A stretch of 64,000 nt of DNA, taken from Hyphomicrobiales bacterium. Its GTDB lineage: Bacteria > Pseudomonadota > Alphaproteobacteria > Rhizobiales > Rhizobiaceae. The notes under the pieces were generated by a model. That model did not search any database, was not told the origin of the DNA, and was given only the letters and a program-made list of their open reading frames with translations. A program made the position numbers and the translations under genes. The stretch lies in assembly GCA_900465665.1 (NCBI GenBank), contig UBJO01000033.1:43778-107777 (forward strand), read 5' to 3'. Shown here one piece after another: positions 16,340 through 25,419 of this stretch (position 1 is its first letter; each line of letters begins with the position of its first letter).

Positions 16340-17230
16340 CTACTTGACGCTCAAGGCGGCGATCAGCGCGCGCAGCGCCGGCGGTGATTGGCGGCGGCTC
16401 GGGTGATAGAGGTGGAAGCCGGGGAAGGGCGGGCACCAGTCGTCGAGCACCTGCACCAGCGCGCCCGACGCGATCTCGTCGGCGACGTCATGCTCCATCA
16501 GATAGCCGAGCCCGACGCCGGCGCGCACGGCTGCTGCCGGAAGCTCGCCATCATTGACGATAAGTGGGCCGCTGGTGCGGATCTTGATCTCCTTGCCGTC
16601 TTTCTCGAACTCCCAGGGAAGCAGTCCGCCCGAGGTCGTGAGACGGTAGCCGATGCAGGCGTGGCGCTCGAGATCGTAGGGCGTTTCCGGCTGTGGGATG
16701 CGGGCGAAGTAGGACGGCGTGCCGACGACGACGGTGCGCAGCTCAGGCCCGACGCGCACCGCGATCATGTCCTTGTCCACCGTTTCGCCGAGGCGGATGC
16801 CGGCGTCGAAGCCTGAGGCCACGATATCCGTCAGTCCGTCCTGGATGATCACCTCGACGTTGATATCGGGATGGGCGAGCAGGAAGGCGGGGAGCTTCGG
16901 AACCAGCACCATCCGGGCGGCATAGGCAAAGGTGGTGATGCGGACGGTGCCGGAGGGGTTGTCGCGCCATTCGGCCAGTGCGTCGAGGCCATCCTCGATA
17001 TCGGACAGCGCCGGGTTGAGCGATTGCAGAAGCCGCTCGCCGGCCTCGGTCGGCGCAACGCTGCGGGTGGTGCGGGCAAGCAGCCGGACGCCCAGCCGCT
17101 CCTCCAGGCCGCGCATCGCGTGGCTGAGCGCCGAGGGCGACATGCCGAGGACGGCGGCTGCGCGGGTGAAGCTGCGTTCGCGGGCGACGGCGGCGAAGGC
17201 GAGGAGATCGTTGAGTGTTCCGCGTTCCAT
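16340..17230 (-). CDS. LysR-family transcriptional regulator
   Basis: A 296-residue LysR-type regulator: N-terminal winged helix-turn-helix in residues 1-65 (FAAVARERSFTRAAAVLGMSPSALSHAMRGLEERLG is spread over 11-46), followed by a two-lobed effector-binding domain. It is divergently transcribed from an aldo/keto reductase with 95 bases between the start codons, the classical arrangement for a LysR activator or repressor and its target. The effector is unknown. Confidence 0.93.
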   Translation of the reverse strand: MERGTLNDLLAFAAVARERSFTRAAAVLGMSPSALSHAMRGLEERLGVRLLARTTRSVAPTEAGERLLQSLNPALSDIEDGLDALAEWRDNPSGTVRITTFAYAARMVLVPKLPAFLLAHPDINVEVIIQDGLTDIVASGFDAGIRLGETVDKDMIAVRVGPELRTVVVGTPSYFARIPQPETPYDLERHACIGYRLTTSGGLLPWEFEKDGKEIKIRTSGPLIVNDGELPAAAVRAGVGLGYLMEHDVADEIASGALVQVLDDWCPPFPGFHLYHPSRRQSPPALRALIAALSVK

Positions 17231-17325
17231 TGTTGCATTCTGTTCACAAGTTCATGCGACGGGCAACCGCTAATCCTGTGGGTTCCGCCGGCCTAAATGG
17301 AGGGGTGTGAACAAGGAGCACGGAT

Positions 17326-18429
17326 ATGGACCTTACCAGCTATCGCACCCTCGGCCGCTCGGGACTGATCGTCAGCCCGCTGGCGCTTGGCACCATGACC
17401 TTCGGCGCCGGGCGATGGGGCGCCAGCGAGCAGACCTCGCGGGCGCTGTTTGACGCCTATGTCGATGCCGGCGGCAATTTCATCGACACGGCCGACATCT
17501 ATTCGGCGGGAAAGAGCGAGGAGATGCTCGGCGCGTTTCTCTCCAACAGCGGGCAGCGCGACCGGCTGGTGGTGGCGACCAAATCGGGATTTCCGCGCGG
17601 CGCGGGCACGCCGCTCTGGGGCGGCAACGGGGCGAAGAACATTCGCCTCGGTATCGAGGGATCGCTGAAGCGGCTGCGCACCGACTATATCGACATGTAC
17701 TGGATGCATGTGTGGGACCAGACGACGCCCGCCGATGAAGTCCTGCAGACGCTTTCCGATGCCGTGCGCGCCGGAAAGATCCTGCATTACGGCTTTTCCA
17801 ACACGCCGGCCTGGTATGTGGCGCGGATCGCGACGCTGGCCGAGGCGCACGGACTGCCGAAGCCGATCGGCCTGCAATATGCCTATTCGCTGATCGATCG
17901 CGGCGTCGAGCTCGATCTCATGCCTGCCGGCGCGGAGTTCGGACTTGGCATGGTGCCCTGGAGCCCGCTTGCGGCCGGCCTTCTAACCGGCAAATACGGC
18001 CGCGACATGCTGGCCGAGGCCGGGCGCGCCACGGCCTTGCCCGACAAGACCTCGGAGACATCGGAAAGCGGCAGCAACGGCCGGCTGAACGGCGACAATC
18101 CTTTCGGGGGCATGCTGTTTACCGAGCGCAATTTCGATGTGGTCGATGTCGTGACATCAGTCGCGGCCGAAATCGGCCGGTCGGCGGCCGAGGTGGCGCT
18201 CGCCTGGGTGGCGCGGCGCGCCGGCGTCTCGTCTGTGCTGATCGGCGCCAGCCGGGTGGAGCAGCTGCAGCAGAATATCGCATCGCTGGATGTCGCGCTC
18301 GACGAGGCGATGCTGGAGAGGCTGGAGCAGGCAAGCGCGCTGCCGCTGCTCAACCCCTATTTCATCTTCCAGATGCCGACCAGCCGGCTGTTCGGCGGCC
18401 AGACGGTCGAGCGCTGGCCGAGGGGATGA
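17326..18429 (+). CDS. Aldo/keto reductase
   Basis: A 367-residue NADPH-dependent oxidoreductase with an (alpha/beta)8 barrel. The tetrad is visible: Asp and Tyr in FIDTADIYSAGKSEE, Lys in VVATKSGF and His in YIDMYWMHVWD. The cofactor-binding C-terminal part includes GVSSVLIGASRVEQLQQN. AAGGAG lies seven bases before the ATG. The divergent LysR gene probably regulates it. The substrate is not predictable; AKRs of this group reduce aldehydes or ketones. Confidence 0.93.
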   Translation: MDLTSYRTLGRSGLIVSPLALGTMTFGAGRWGASEQTSRALFDAYVDAGGNFIDTADIYSAGKSEEMLGAFLSNSGQRDRLVVATKSGFPRGAGTPLWGGNGAKNIRLGIEGSLKRLRTDYIDMYWMHVWDQTTPADEVLQTLSDAVRAGKILHYGFSNTPAWYVARIATLAEAHGLPKPIGLQYAYSLIDRGVELDLMPAGAEFGLGMVPWSPLAAGLLTGKYGRDMLAEAGRATALPDKTSETSESGSNGRLNGDNPFGGMLFTERNFDVVDVVTSVAAEIGRSAAEVALAWVARRAGVSSVLIGASRVEQLQQNIASLDVALDEAMLERLEQASALPLLNPYFIFQMPTSRLFGGQTVERWPRG

Positions 18430-18503
18430 GAGCGCCCGGCCTCGGCCATTTGTTGAGCGCAACATAGGGCAGGCTGGACGCGATTGGCAGGTTCAAGATG
18501 CGA

Positions 18504-19331
18504 TCAGCCATCCGTCGAGATGGTCAGGGCTTTCCAATCCTCGATCTCCTGCTGCAACTCGCGAACGCGTTCCGATACGAGCTTCAAGGCATCGCTGCCA
18601 AGCAGGAGTTGCGGCGGCGGTGCGTCGGCCTCGATCAAAGTGAGGACGGCTGCGGCGAGCTTTTCGGGGTCGCCCAGTTGCTTGCCGCTTTTTTCCTGTC
18701 GCGCGCTGCGGATGGGGTCGAAGATGGCGTCGTAGTCGGCGATGGATCTTTCCGTCCTCACCATGGAGCGTCCGGCCCAATCGGTTCTAAAGGAGCCGGG
18801 GCAAAGGGCTGTGACATGCACGCCGAAGGGCGCCATCTCGGCGCGCATCACCGCCGATATGCCCTGCAGCGCGAACTTGCTGCCGCAGTAGTAGGCAATG
18901 CCGGGCATGGTAATCATGCCGCCCATCGAGGTGACATTGACGATGAAGCCCTGCCGGCGCTCGCGAAAGCGCGGAAGGAAGGCCTTGGCGACCGCAACGG
19001 CGCCGAAGACGTTGACGTCGAACTGGCGGCGCATCTCTTCGATCGGTGATTCCTCAAGCACGCCCTCGTGGCCGTAGCCGGCGTTGTTGATGAGGACGTC
19101 GACCGGGCCGTGATCGTCTTCGACCTTTTCCACGACATCGGGGATACGTTCGAAATCGGTGACGTCGCAAAGCGTGGTGATGACGCCGGGCAGTGCTTCG
19201 GCAAGGGTTTGGCGCGAGGCCTCGGAGCGGACGGTGCCGATGACCTTGTGGCCCATTTCCACGGCACGGGAAGCGATGGCGAGGCCGAAGCCGGAATTGG
19301 CGCCGGTGATGAATATGGTCTTGCGTGACAT
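18504..19331 (-). CDS. SDR-family oxidoreductase
   Basis: A 275-residue short-chain dehydrogenase/reductase. The Rossmann cofactor motif is TGANSGFG near residue 8, NNAGYGHEG stabilises the core, and the catalytic Ser-Tyr-Lys appear in NVTSMGG and YYCGSKFAL. I chose the ATG behind AAGGAGA rather than the frame's first ATG 30 codons upstream, because the family fold begins at once with MSRKTIFITGANSG. It is divergent from an AraC-family regulator, with 80 bases between the starts. Confidence 0.92.
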   Translation of the reverse strand: MSRKTIFITGANSGFGLAIASRAVEMGHKVIGTVRSEASRQTLAEALPGVITTLCDVTDFERIPDVVEKVEDDHGPVDVLINNAGYGHEGVLEESPIEEMRRQFDVNVFGAVAVAKAFLPRFRERRQGFIVNVTSMGGMITMPGIAYYCGSKFALQGISAVMRAEMAPFGVHVTALCPGSFRTDWAGRSMVRTERSIADYDAIFDPIRSARQEKSGKQLGDPEKLAAAVLTLIEADAPPPQLLLGSDALKLVSERVRELQQEIEDWKALTISTDG

Positions 19332-19411
19332 GATCAGCAGGTCTCCTTGATATTGAGCGGATTGATAAATACTCTTGGAGACAGGCTGTTTCGATTGCGG
19401 ATTGTCTGAGT

Positions 19412-20338
19412 ATGTTGCCAAATCCTATCAAGGTGGACCATGTCGGCTCGGCGCGCCGTAGGCTGGTGGAGCTTGCCGGGGCGCTTGCTCCCGCGCAGGG
19501 GTATAACCTGACTGATTTGTCTTCGGTGCGTCTGCTGCGGACGGAGGCGGTGCTTCACGACATCCCGGTTCTCTACAAGCCGGGTGCCGTTTTCGTGCTG
19601 CAGGGAAGCAAGCAGGGCATGCTCGAGGGGGAGGTCTATCTCTACGACGAGGATCACTATCTGGCGGTGTCGGTTCCCGTGCCCTTCCGGATGCGATCGA
19701 TCGCCAGCCCCGAGCGGCCGCTGCTTGCCGTCTATGTCGATTTCGACATGCAGATGGCGACCGAGATCGCCATGCAGCTGGAGGCCCATGGCGAATTGGC
19801 GGATGAGAGGCCGCGCGGTCTGGTGTCCAGCAGGATGTCAGCCGACATCGAGGACGTGTTGCTGCGTCTTTTGACTGCGCTTCAGACACCTGCAGAAGTG
19901 GCGGTTCTCGGCGAGGGGCTTCTGCGGGAGTTGCATTACCGGGTGATGATGGGGCCGCAGGGCGGAGCGATGATTGCCGCGCTTAAACGGCAGGGGGCGT
20001 CCGGCAAAGTGGTGCAGAGCCTGGGCTGGCTGCGGGAGAACTACGGCGCGGAGATCTCGATAAGCGATCTGGCCAGGCAGGTCGGGATGAGCATTCCCTC
20101 CTACCACCTACGCTTCAAGGAACTGACCGGCAGCAGCCCGATGCAATATGTCAAGGCGATGCGGCTTCACGAGGCGCGGCTGATGATCGCCCGCCACAGC
20201 AGCACGATCGCGGAGATCGCGGTCTCGGTCGGCTATGCGAGCCCGGCGCAGTTCAGCCGCGACTTCAAGCGGCATTTCGGGCGGACCGCATCGGAAGAGG
20301 CGAAGTGGATGCGCCATCACCTCGGTGAAATTGTCTGA
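19412..20338 (+). CDS. AraC-family transcriptional regulator
   Basis: A 308-residue regulator with an N-terminal AraC-type sensor domain (about 10-190, containing YKPGAVFVLQGSKQGMLEGEVYLYD) and a C-terminal double helix-turn-helix (about 205-300: ISDLARQVGMSIPSYHLRF, and IAVSVGYASPAQFSRDFKRHFG as the second). This sensor form is often found next to oxidoreductase genes. It is divergent from the SDR gene, which it probably controls. The inducer is unknown. Confidence 0.93.
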   Translation: MLPNPIKVDHVGSARRRLVELAGALAPAQGYNLTDLSSVRLLRTEAVLHDIPVLYKPGAVFVLQGSKQGMLEGEVYLYDEDHYLAVSVPVPFRMRSIASPERPLLAVYVDFDMQMATEIAMQLEAHGELADERPRGLVSSRMSADIEDVLLRLLTALQTPAEVAVLGEGLLRELHYRVMMGPQGGAMIAALKRQGASGKVVQSLGWLRENYGAEISISDLARQVGMSIPSYHLRFKELTGSSPMQYVKAMRLHEARLMIARHSSTIAEIAVSVGYASPAQFSRDFKRHFGRTASEEAKWMRHHLGEIV

Positions 20339-20531
20339 GTTTCATTCCGAGATGGGGCCCACAATCTTTTCCCATAGACGACCGATTTTTTTCCTGCTAT
20401 CGGCCTTTCCACGATTTCAGGAACCCGATTTGATGTCCGCATACAGAACCCTGCGACGACGCTGATGCTCCCGAACGCCCAAGGGCGTGTTCGAGAACCC
20501 ATCATTTTGTCTATCCGGTTTCTGTCTCTTC

Positions 20532-21032
20532 ATGCACAAGCACGATCTGGTCTACCTCACTGAGGACGCGTCGCACGACGCCGCTATCGAACACATCAAC
20601 GAAGAAGCTTTCGGCCCAGGCCGGCACACCCGCGCCGCCGCCCGCATTCGCGAGCAGGGGCCGCACGATCTGTCGCTGTCCTTCATCTGCGCCGATGACG
20701 GCGAGACGATCGCCTCGGTGCGCATGACACCCGTGATGGCCGGCGATGTGCCCGGCCATCTGCTCGGCCCACTCGCCGTTCGTCCCTCGCACAAGAACCG
20801 CGGTATTGGCCGGGAACTGGTGCGGATCGCGGTGGAAGCGGCCAAGCGTAAGGGCTCCGAGGCCGTCATCCTCGTCGGCGATCCGCCCTATTACGGGCCG
20901 CTCGGCTTCGAGAAGGTCGCCTATAACGCGCTGACCTTTCCGGGACCGGTCGATCCGGGCCGGGTGCTTGTCGTGCCGCTCGGCGAGGACGTGCATGGCC
21001 GGCTGAAGGGCACGATCGGCTGGCGCAAATAG
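20532..21032 (+). CDS. GNAT-family N-acetyltransferase
   Basis: A 166-residue acetyl-CoA-dependent transferase. The acetyl-CoA binding motif A is LGPLAVRPSHKNRGIGRELVRIAVEAAKRKG, split here as LGPLAVRPSHKNRG and IGRELVRIAV at about 75-100. The VGDPPYYGPLGFEK block is typical of the YhbS-like group. I use the ATG reading MHKHDLVYLTED; an upstream GTG would add 15 residues without similarity. The acceptor is unknown. Confidence 0.88.
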   Translation: MHKHDLVYLTEDASHDAAIEHINEEAFGPGRHTRAAARIREQGPHDLSLSFICADDGETIASVRMTPVMAGDVPGHLLGPLAVRPSHKNRGIGRELVRIAVEAAKRKGSEAVILVGDPPYYGPLGFEKVAYNALTFPGPVDPGRVLVVPLGEDVHGRLKGTIGWRK

Positions 21033-21105
21033 GCCATCTGTTCTATTGAGCTATGACGGGGTCGCCGGTTTTGGTGGTCTTTCAGATGCTTGAGGGGGAC
21101 AAGGC

Positions 21106-22419
21106 ATGGGTCGCATTTCAATCGACGAGGCGCTGGATCGCGCGGGGACCGGACCGTTTCAACGGCGGCTTCTCGGCATTTTCGGCCTTGTCTGGACGGC
21201 GGATGCGATGCAGGTTCTGGCGGTCGGCTTTACCGCTGCCTCGATCGCCGCGAGCTTCGGGCTGACGGTGCCGCAGGCGCTGCAGACGGGCACGCTGTTC
21301 TTTCTGGGGATGCTCATCGGCGCCTACGCCTTCGGCCGGCTGGCCGATCGGGTCGGGCGGCGAAATGTGCTGCTGCTCACGGTTGCCTGCGACGCCGTGT
21401 TCGGGGCGCTGTCGGTGTTCGCGCCGAGTTTCACCATTCTGCTTGTCCTGCGCTTTCTCACCGGCATCGCCGTCGGCGGCACGCTGCCGGTGGACTACGC
21501 GATGATGGCGGAGTTCCTGCCGTCGAAAAGCCGCGGCCGCTGGCTGGTGGCGCTCGAGGGCTTCTGGGCGATCGGGACGCTGATCGTGGCGCTTGCGGCG
21601 TGGGCTGCAAGTGTCGCGGGCGTTCAGGATGCCTGGCGCTACATTTTCGCGGTGACGGCGGTGCCTGCCATCCTCGGGCTCGGCCTGCGTCTCTTCGTGC
21701 CGGAATCGCCGCTCTATCTCTTGCGCGGCGGTCGCGGCGAGGAGGCGAAGAAGACGATCAACCGGGTCCTTGTGACGAATGGCAAGCCTGCGCTCGGCGC
21801 CGACGATCAGCTGGTCTCGCCGGCGCATGCGGCCTCCGAAGGCGTGTTTTCGGGCGCGCTTCGCCGCCGCACCGTCATGATCCTGGCGATCTGGTTCCTG
21901 GTGTCGGTCTCCTATTACGGCGTTTTCACCTGGATGCCGGCGAAGCTCGCGGGCGATGGCTTCGGCTTCGTCCGAGGCTATGGCTTCCTGGTTTTCGTGG
22001 CGCTGGCGCAGATCCCCGGCTATGCGCTCGCCGCCTATGGCGTCGAGGCCTGGGGCCGCAAGCCGACGCTGATCGGCTTCTGCCTGCTGTCGGCGGCGGG
22101 CTGCCTGCTGTTCGTCGTCTCCAGCGTCGATATCATGGTCGGTGCGTCGCTTTTGATCATGAGCTTTGCGCTGCTCGGCACATGGGGGGCGCTCTACGCC
22201 TATACGCCGGAGCTCTACCCGACCGCGGTGCGGGCGACCGGCATGGGCACGGCGGGTGCCGTCGCGCGACTTGGCGGTCTTCTCGCGCCGTCGCTGATGG
22301 CGCTTGTCGTCTCCGAAGGGCTCGGCGTTGCGATCGGCCTCTTCGCCGGCTTCCTCGTGATCTCGGCGCTGGCGGCGGTGGCGATCGATTCGGAGACGCG
22401 ACAGGCGTCAATCGCCTGA
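21106..22419 (+). CDS. MFS transporter (sugar/aromatic-acid porter type)
   Basis: A 437-residue, 12-helix major facilitator transporter. The loop 2-3 motif is GRLADRVGRRNVLLL, the post-helix-6 motif PESPLYLLRGG is present, and YTPELYPTAVRATGMG near helix 10-11 is typical of the sugar-porter/NiaP-like subfamily. It probably takes up a small acid or related solute by proton symport, but the substrate cannot be stated. A GAGGGGGACAAGG region precedes the ATG. It is monocistronic or linked only to the small ORF that follows. Confidence 0.88.
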   Translation: MGRISIDEALDRAGTGPFQRRLLGIFGLVWTADAMQVLAVGFTAASIAASFGLTVPQALQTGTLFFLGMLIGAYAFGRLADRVGRRNVLLLTVACDAVFGALSVFAPSFTILLVLRFLTGIAVGGTLPVDYAMMAEFLPSKSRGRWLVALEGFWAIGTLIVALAAWAASVAGVQDAWRYIFAVTAVPAILGLGLRLFVPESPLYLLRGGRGEEAKKTINRVLVTNGKPALGADDQLVSPAHAASEGVFSGALRRRTVMILAIWFLVSVSYYGVFTWMPAKLAGDGFGFVRGYGFLVFVALAQIPGYALAAYGVEAWGRKPTLIGFCLLSAAGCLLFVVSSVDIMVGASLLIMSFALLGTWGALYAYTPELYPTAVRATGMGTAGAVARLGGLLAPSLMALVVSEGLGVAIGLFAGFLVISALAAVAIDSETRQASIA

Positions 22420-22486
22420 GGGGGTCGCTTCCTTGTTCTTTGCATGCCGTAATGCCATATTGAATAAGGCAGAAGGATCGACGCGC

Positions 22487-22777
22487 GTGAGCGATAGCGA
22501 GACGGCAAAAATGCTGGCAATCATGGAAGCCATGTTCAATGGTCAGAAACGGACCTTGGGCATGGTGGAGGCCGCTATCGACAAGTTCAGCACGGTCGAG
22601 ACCGAGATCTCCAAGCTCAATCGCAAAATGAACAGCCTGCACGAACTTGCGCTCCGGCATCACAGCGAGACTTCAGGGCGGTTGGAGGCGATCTCGGCTC
22701 GGCTTGAGGAGACCGAACGGCTGCTCGATGACCGCGCGAACGACCTCAAGCGAACCCAGATCGATGTGGTAGGGTAG
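22487..22777 (+). CDS. Coiled-coil hypothetical protein, possibly interrupted by a stop codon
   Basis: No family is recognised. The 96 residues from the GTG behind AGAAGGA are mostly heptad-like helices (MVEAAIDKFSTVETEISKLN, RLEAISARLEETERLL). After the TAG the same frame continues for 35 sense codons to a TAA at 22883-22885, and the extra segment (YNEVLTALRDASHASRIAEE and then VQSRLTEVEAKIAHL) is again coiled-coil-like. This looks like one gene broken by a nonsense change, so the shorter product may be non-functional. Confidence 0.55.
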   Translation: MSDSETAKMLAIMEAMFNGQKRTLGMVEAAIDKFSTVETEISKLNRKMNSLHELALRHHSETSGRLEAISARLEETERLLDDRANDLKRTQIDVVG

Positions 22778-22903
22778 TACAATGAGGTGCTGACAGCCTT
22801 GCGCGATGCATCGCATGCATCTCGCATCGCGGAAGAGGTTCAGTCGCGATTGACCGAGGTCGAGGCCAAGATCGCTCATCTCTAAGGCGAGCGACAGGCT
22901 CCG

Positions 22904-23344
22904 CTATTTGGCGCCAGTATCAGAAGGCACCAGCGCCTTGCGCAGAAACGTCCGTGTGCGGCCCTTCGGGAATTCCGGCAGTTCGCCGAAGATCTCGTAT
23001 CCCTGTTTCAGATAGGCCTTGAGCGCGTGCGGGCTGAAGGTGTCGATCCAGGCGCCGTGGCAGCCGCGATTGGCGGCTTCGTGTTCGGCCATGGAGAGCA
23101 GGCGGCCGGCGAGGCCGGCGCCGCGCTGGTTTTCGGGGATGAAGAGCAGCTGCGTGAAGAGCCAGCCCCAGGCGGTGTAGCCGGAGAGGCCGCCGATCAC
23201 CGTACCATCCTCATCACGGATCAGCACCGCCAGCGTCTGGCGATCGGCCGGGCCGACGTCGGCGTGGTTGAAGGCGGCGAGGGTCTCGCCGATGACCGCG
23301 AGGTCATCGGGGGAGGGCGTGGTGGTCAGTTCGAGTTGCGGCAT
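22904..23344 (-). CDS. GNAT-family N-acetyltransferase
   Basis: A 146-residue acetyltransferase with the acetyl-CoA binding motif QLLFIPENQRGAGLAGRLL (about 66-84) and the following MAEHEAANRGCHGAWIDTFS strand-helix unit. The C-terminal KAYLKQGYEIFGELPEFPKGRTRTFLRK pattern is common in small GNATs of proteobacteria. It lies four bases downstream of the moxR-linked operon on the same strand and may be its last gene. The acceptor is unknown. Confidence 0.87.
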   Translation of the reverse strand: MPQLELTTTPSPDDLAVIGETLAAFNHADVGPADRQTLAVLIRDEDGTVIGGLSGYTAWGWLFTQLLFIPENQRGAGLAGRLLSMAEHEAANRGCHGAWIDTFSPHALKAYLKQGYEIFGELPEFPKGRTRTFLRKALVPSDTGAK

Positions 23345-23348
23345 CGCG

Positions 23349-25418
23349 TCAGCGGCCCTCGCGCCACCACATGGCGCCGAAGGCGAGCAGCAGGATACCG
23401 ACGCCGGCGAAGCCCGCGAAGAGCGGCAGCGTGTTGATGCCCTTCAGCACCGTCTCGTTGGTCAGGCGGATCTGCATGCGGTCGTTGTCGGCGACGCGGA
23501 TCTGGCCGCGCACCGGCAGGATCGGTGGTATCTCGACATTGCCGTCGGTATCCGAGACGCGGGCGACGAGGCCTCTCGTCTTGTCCGATATCGGCCTCAG
23601 CACGTCAGGCGTCGAGATCATTGCCTTGAACTCCGGCGCATCGACGGCGCCGACATGCACGAGCGTGCTCATCTCGCCGTTGCGGATCTCGAAGAGGCCG
23701 ATTTCGTCCATGCGCTTCTCGGCCTTGAAGAGGCCGGGCTCGGACTGGACGAGCGGTAGCGTCTCGGTCTTGCCGGAGGGGTAGCGCACGGTGGCGTTGC
23801 CGGGATTGTCGCCGATGGTCTGGCGGGTGATCTCGAGCGTGCGGCCGGAGGCGCGGGCGGTGAGCGCCTCTTCTTCCAGCGCCGGTTCCTTCATCAGCCA
23901 GTGGGCGACGCGGCGATAGAGCGAGACGTGCGGGCCGCCGCCTTCGAAGCCACGGGCCCAAAGCCAGCCCTGGTCGGACAGGAGCATGGCGACGCGGCCC
24001 TGGCCGGCGCGGTTCAGCACCAAGAGCGGATTGTTGTCGGCGCCGACCATGACGGTTTCGCCTTGTGGCGGCTCGACGCCGACCGAGCGGAACCAGCGAC
24101 CCCAATGCGGCGGTTCGTCGGTGGAGCCGTCGAGGCCACGGGTGACCGGGTGCTTCTTGCCCTCGTCGGAGAGGCGCGGATAGAAGGCCTTTTCGACCAT
24201 CTGGCCGGTCGGGGCGGCAGGGAGAACCGAGGAGAGCGGCGTCAGCGCGATCGAATCCGGGCCGGCGTGCTCGGGACCGGCGGCGATCAGCAATGCGCCG
24301 CCGTTTTCGACATATTGCGCGATGTAATCGTAATAGAGGATCGGCAGCACGCCGCGATGCTGGTAGCGGTCGAAGATGATCAGGTCGAAATCCTTGATCT
24401 TGTCGACGAAGAGCTCGCGGGTCGGAAACGCGATCAGCGACAGTTCGTTGATCGGCGTGCCATCCTGCTTTTCCGGTGGGCGCAGGATGGTGAAGTGGAC
24501 GAGATCGACGGAAGCGTCGGATTTCAACAGGTTGCGCCAGGCGCGCTCGCCGGCATGCGGCTCACCGGAGACCAGCAGCACGCGCAGGTTCTCGCGGATG
24601 CCGTCGATGACGTGGACGGCGCGGTTGTTGGCTTGCGTGACTTCGCCGGGAAGGGCGGCGACGGAAAATTCCAGCACGTTGCTGCCGCCGCGCTCGACCT
24701 TGAAGGAGAAGGGCGTATCGCGGCCGGGCGTTGCCTGCAGCGTGGCGATCTCGTTGCCGTTGAGCTTCACCGTCACGTCGGCGGTGCCGCCGGGGCTCGG
24801 GCCGTCGTCGAAGACGCGCAGCACCAGCTGCTGTTCCTCGTTGACGATGCCGAAGCGCGGCGCCTTGATGACCTCGATGCGGCGGTCGAATTCGTTGGCC
24901 TTGCCCGTGATCAGGCCGTGGATCGGGGCGTCGAAGCCGAGCGCCTGATTGACGCCGGGCACGTCGTGGATCTGGCCGTCGGTGAGCATGATGGCGCCGC
25001 CGATGCGGGCGGGCGGCACGTCGGCGACGGCGGCCGACAGCGCGTTGAAGAGGCGCGTCGAGGGGGCGTCGGAATCTTCCGGCTCGGTGGCATCGACATA
25101 GCGCGGCTCGACATTCGGGAAGCGGGCGAGGCGGTCCTTCAGCGCGGCAAGCGCGTCGTCGGTCATCTTGATGCGCTCGGGCGTCTGCTGGCTCTGGCTG
25201 CGGTCGACGATGACGGGGACGACAGTCGAAAGCTGCTCGCGGTCCTCCTGCATCAGCAGCGGATTGGCAAGCGCTGCCAAAAGCGCCAGCGCCGCGACGG
25301 TGCGGATCCAGGCGCCGCGTACGCCCCTGAAGATGGCAAGCGCTGCGATGGCGACGACGATGACGGTCAGGCCGGCAAGCAGCGGCCAGGGGATGAATGG
25401 CGCGAAATCAACCGTCAT
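23349..25418 (-). CDS. Large membrane protein of the MoxR-linked operon (VWA/GAT-like)
   Basis: A 689-residue protein with membrane helices at the N-terminus (about 10-60, in two segments) and one at the C-terminus (about 663-685, LPLFAGFAGVGILLLAFGAMWW), so most of it faces the periplasm. The first half holds a von Willebrand-like region (VPVIVDRSQSQQ, then IMLTDGQIHD), and the centre a segment like type 1 glutamine amidotransferase folds (LIIFDRYQHRG, GGALLIAAGPEHAG). It is start-stop adjacent to the DUF4159 gene and belongs to the moxR operon. Precise function unknown. Confidence 0.75.
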   Translation of the reverse strand: MTVDFAPFIPWPLLAGLTVIVVAIAALAIFRGVRGAWIRTVAALALLAALANPLLMQEDREQLSTVVPVIVDRSQSQQTPERIKMTDDALAALKDRLARFPNVEPRYVDATEPEDSDAPSTRLFNALSAAVADVPPARIGGAIMLTDGQIHDVPGVNQALGFDAPIHGLITGKANEFDRRIEVIKAPRFGIVNEEQQLVLRVFDDGPSPGGTADVTVKLNGNEIATLQATPGRDTPFSFKVERGGSNVLEFSVAALPGEVTQANNRAVHVIDGIRENLRVLLVSGEPHAGERAWRNLLKSDASVDLVHFTILRPPEKQDGTPINELSLIAFPTRELFVDKIKDFDLIIFDRYQHRGVLPILYYDYIAQYVENGGALLIAAGPEHAGPDSIALTPLSSVLPAAPTGQMVEKAFYPRLSDEGKKHPVTRGLDGSTDEPPHWGRWFRSVGVEPPQGETVMVGADNNPLLVLNRAGQGRVAMLLSDQGWLWARGFEGGGPHVSLYRRVAHWLMKEPALEEEALTARASGRTLEITRQTIGDNPGNATVRYPSGKTETLPLVQSEPGLFKAEKRMDEIGLFEIRNGEMSTLVHVGAVDAPEFKAMISTPDVLRPISDKTRGLVARVSDTDGNVEIPPILPVRGQIRVADNDRMQIRLTNETVLKGINTLPLFAGFAGVGILLLAFGAMWWREGR

Positions 25419-25419
25419 G

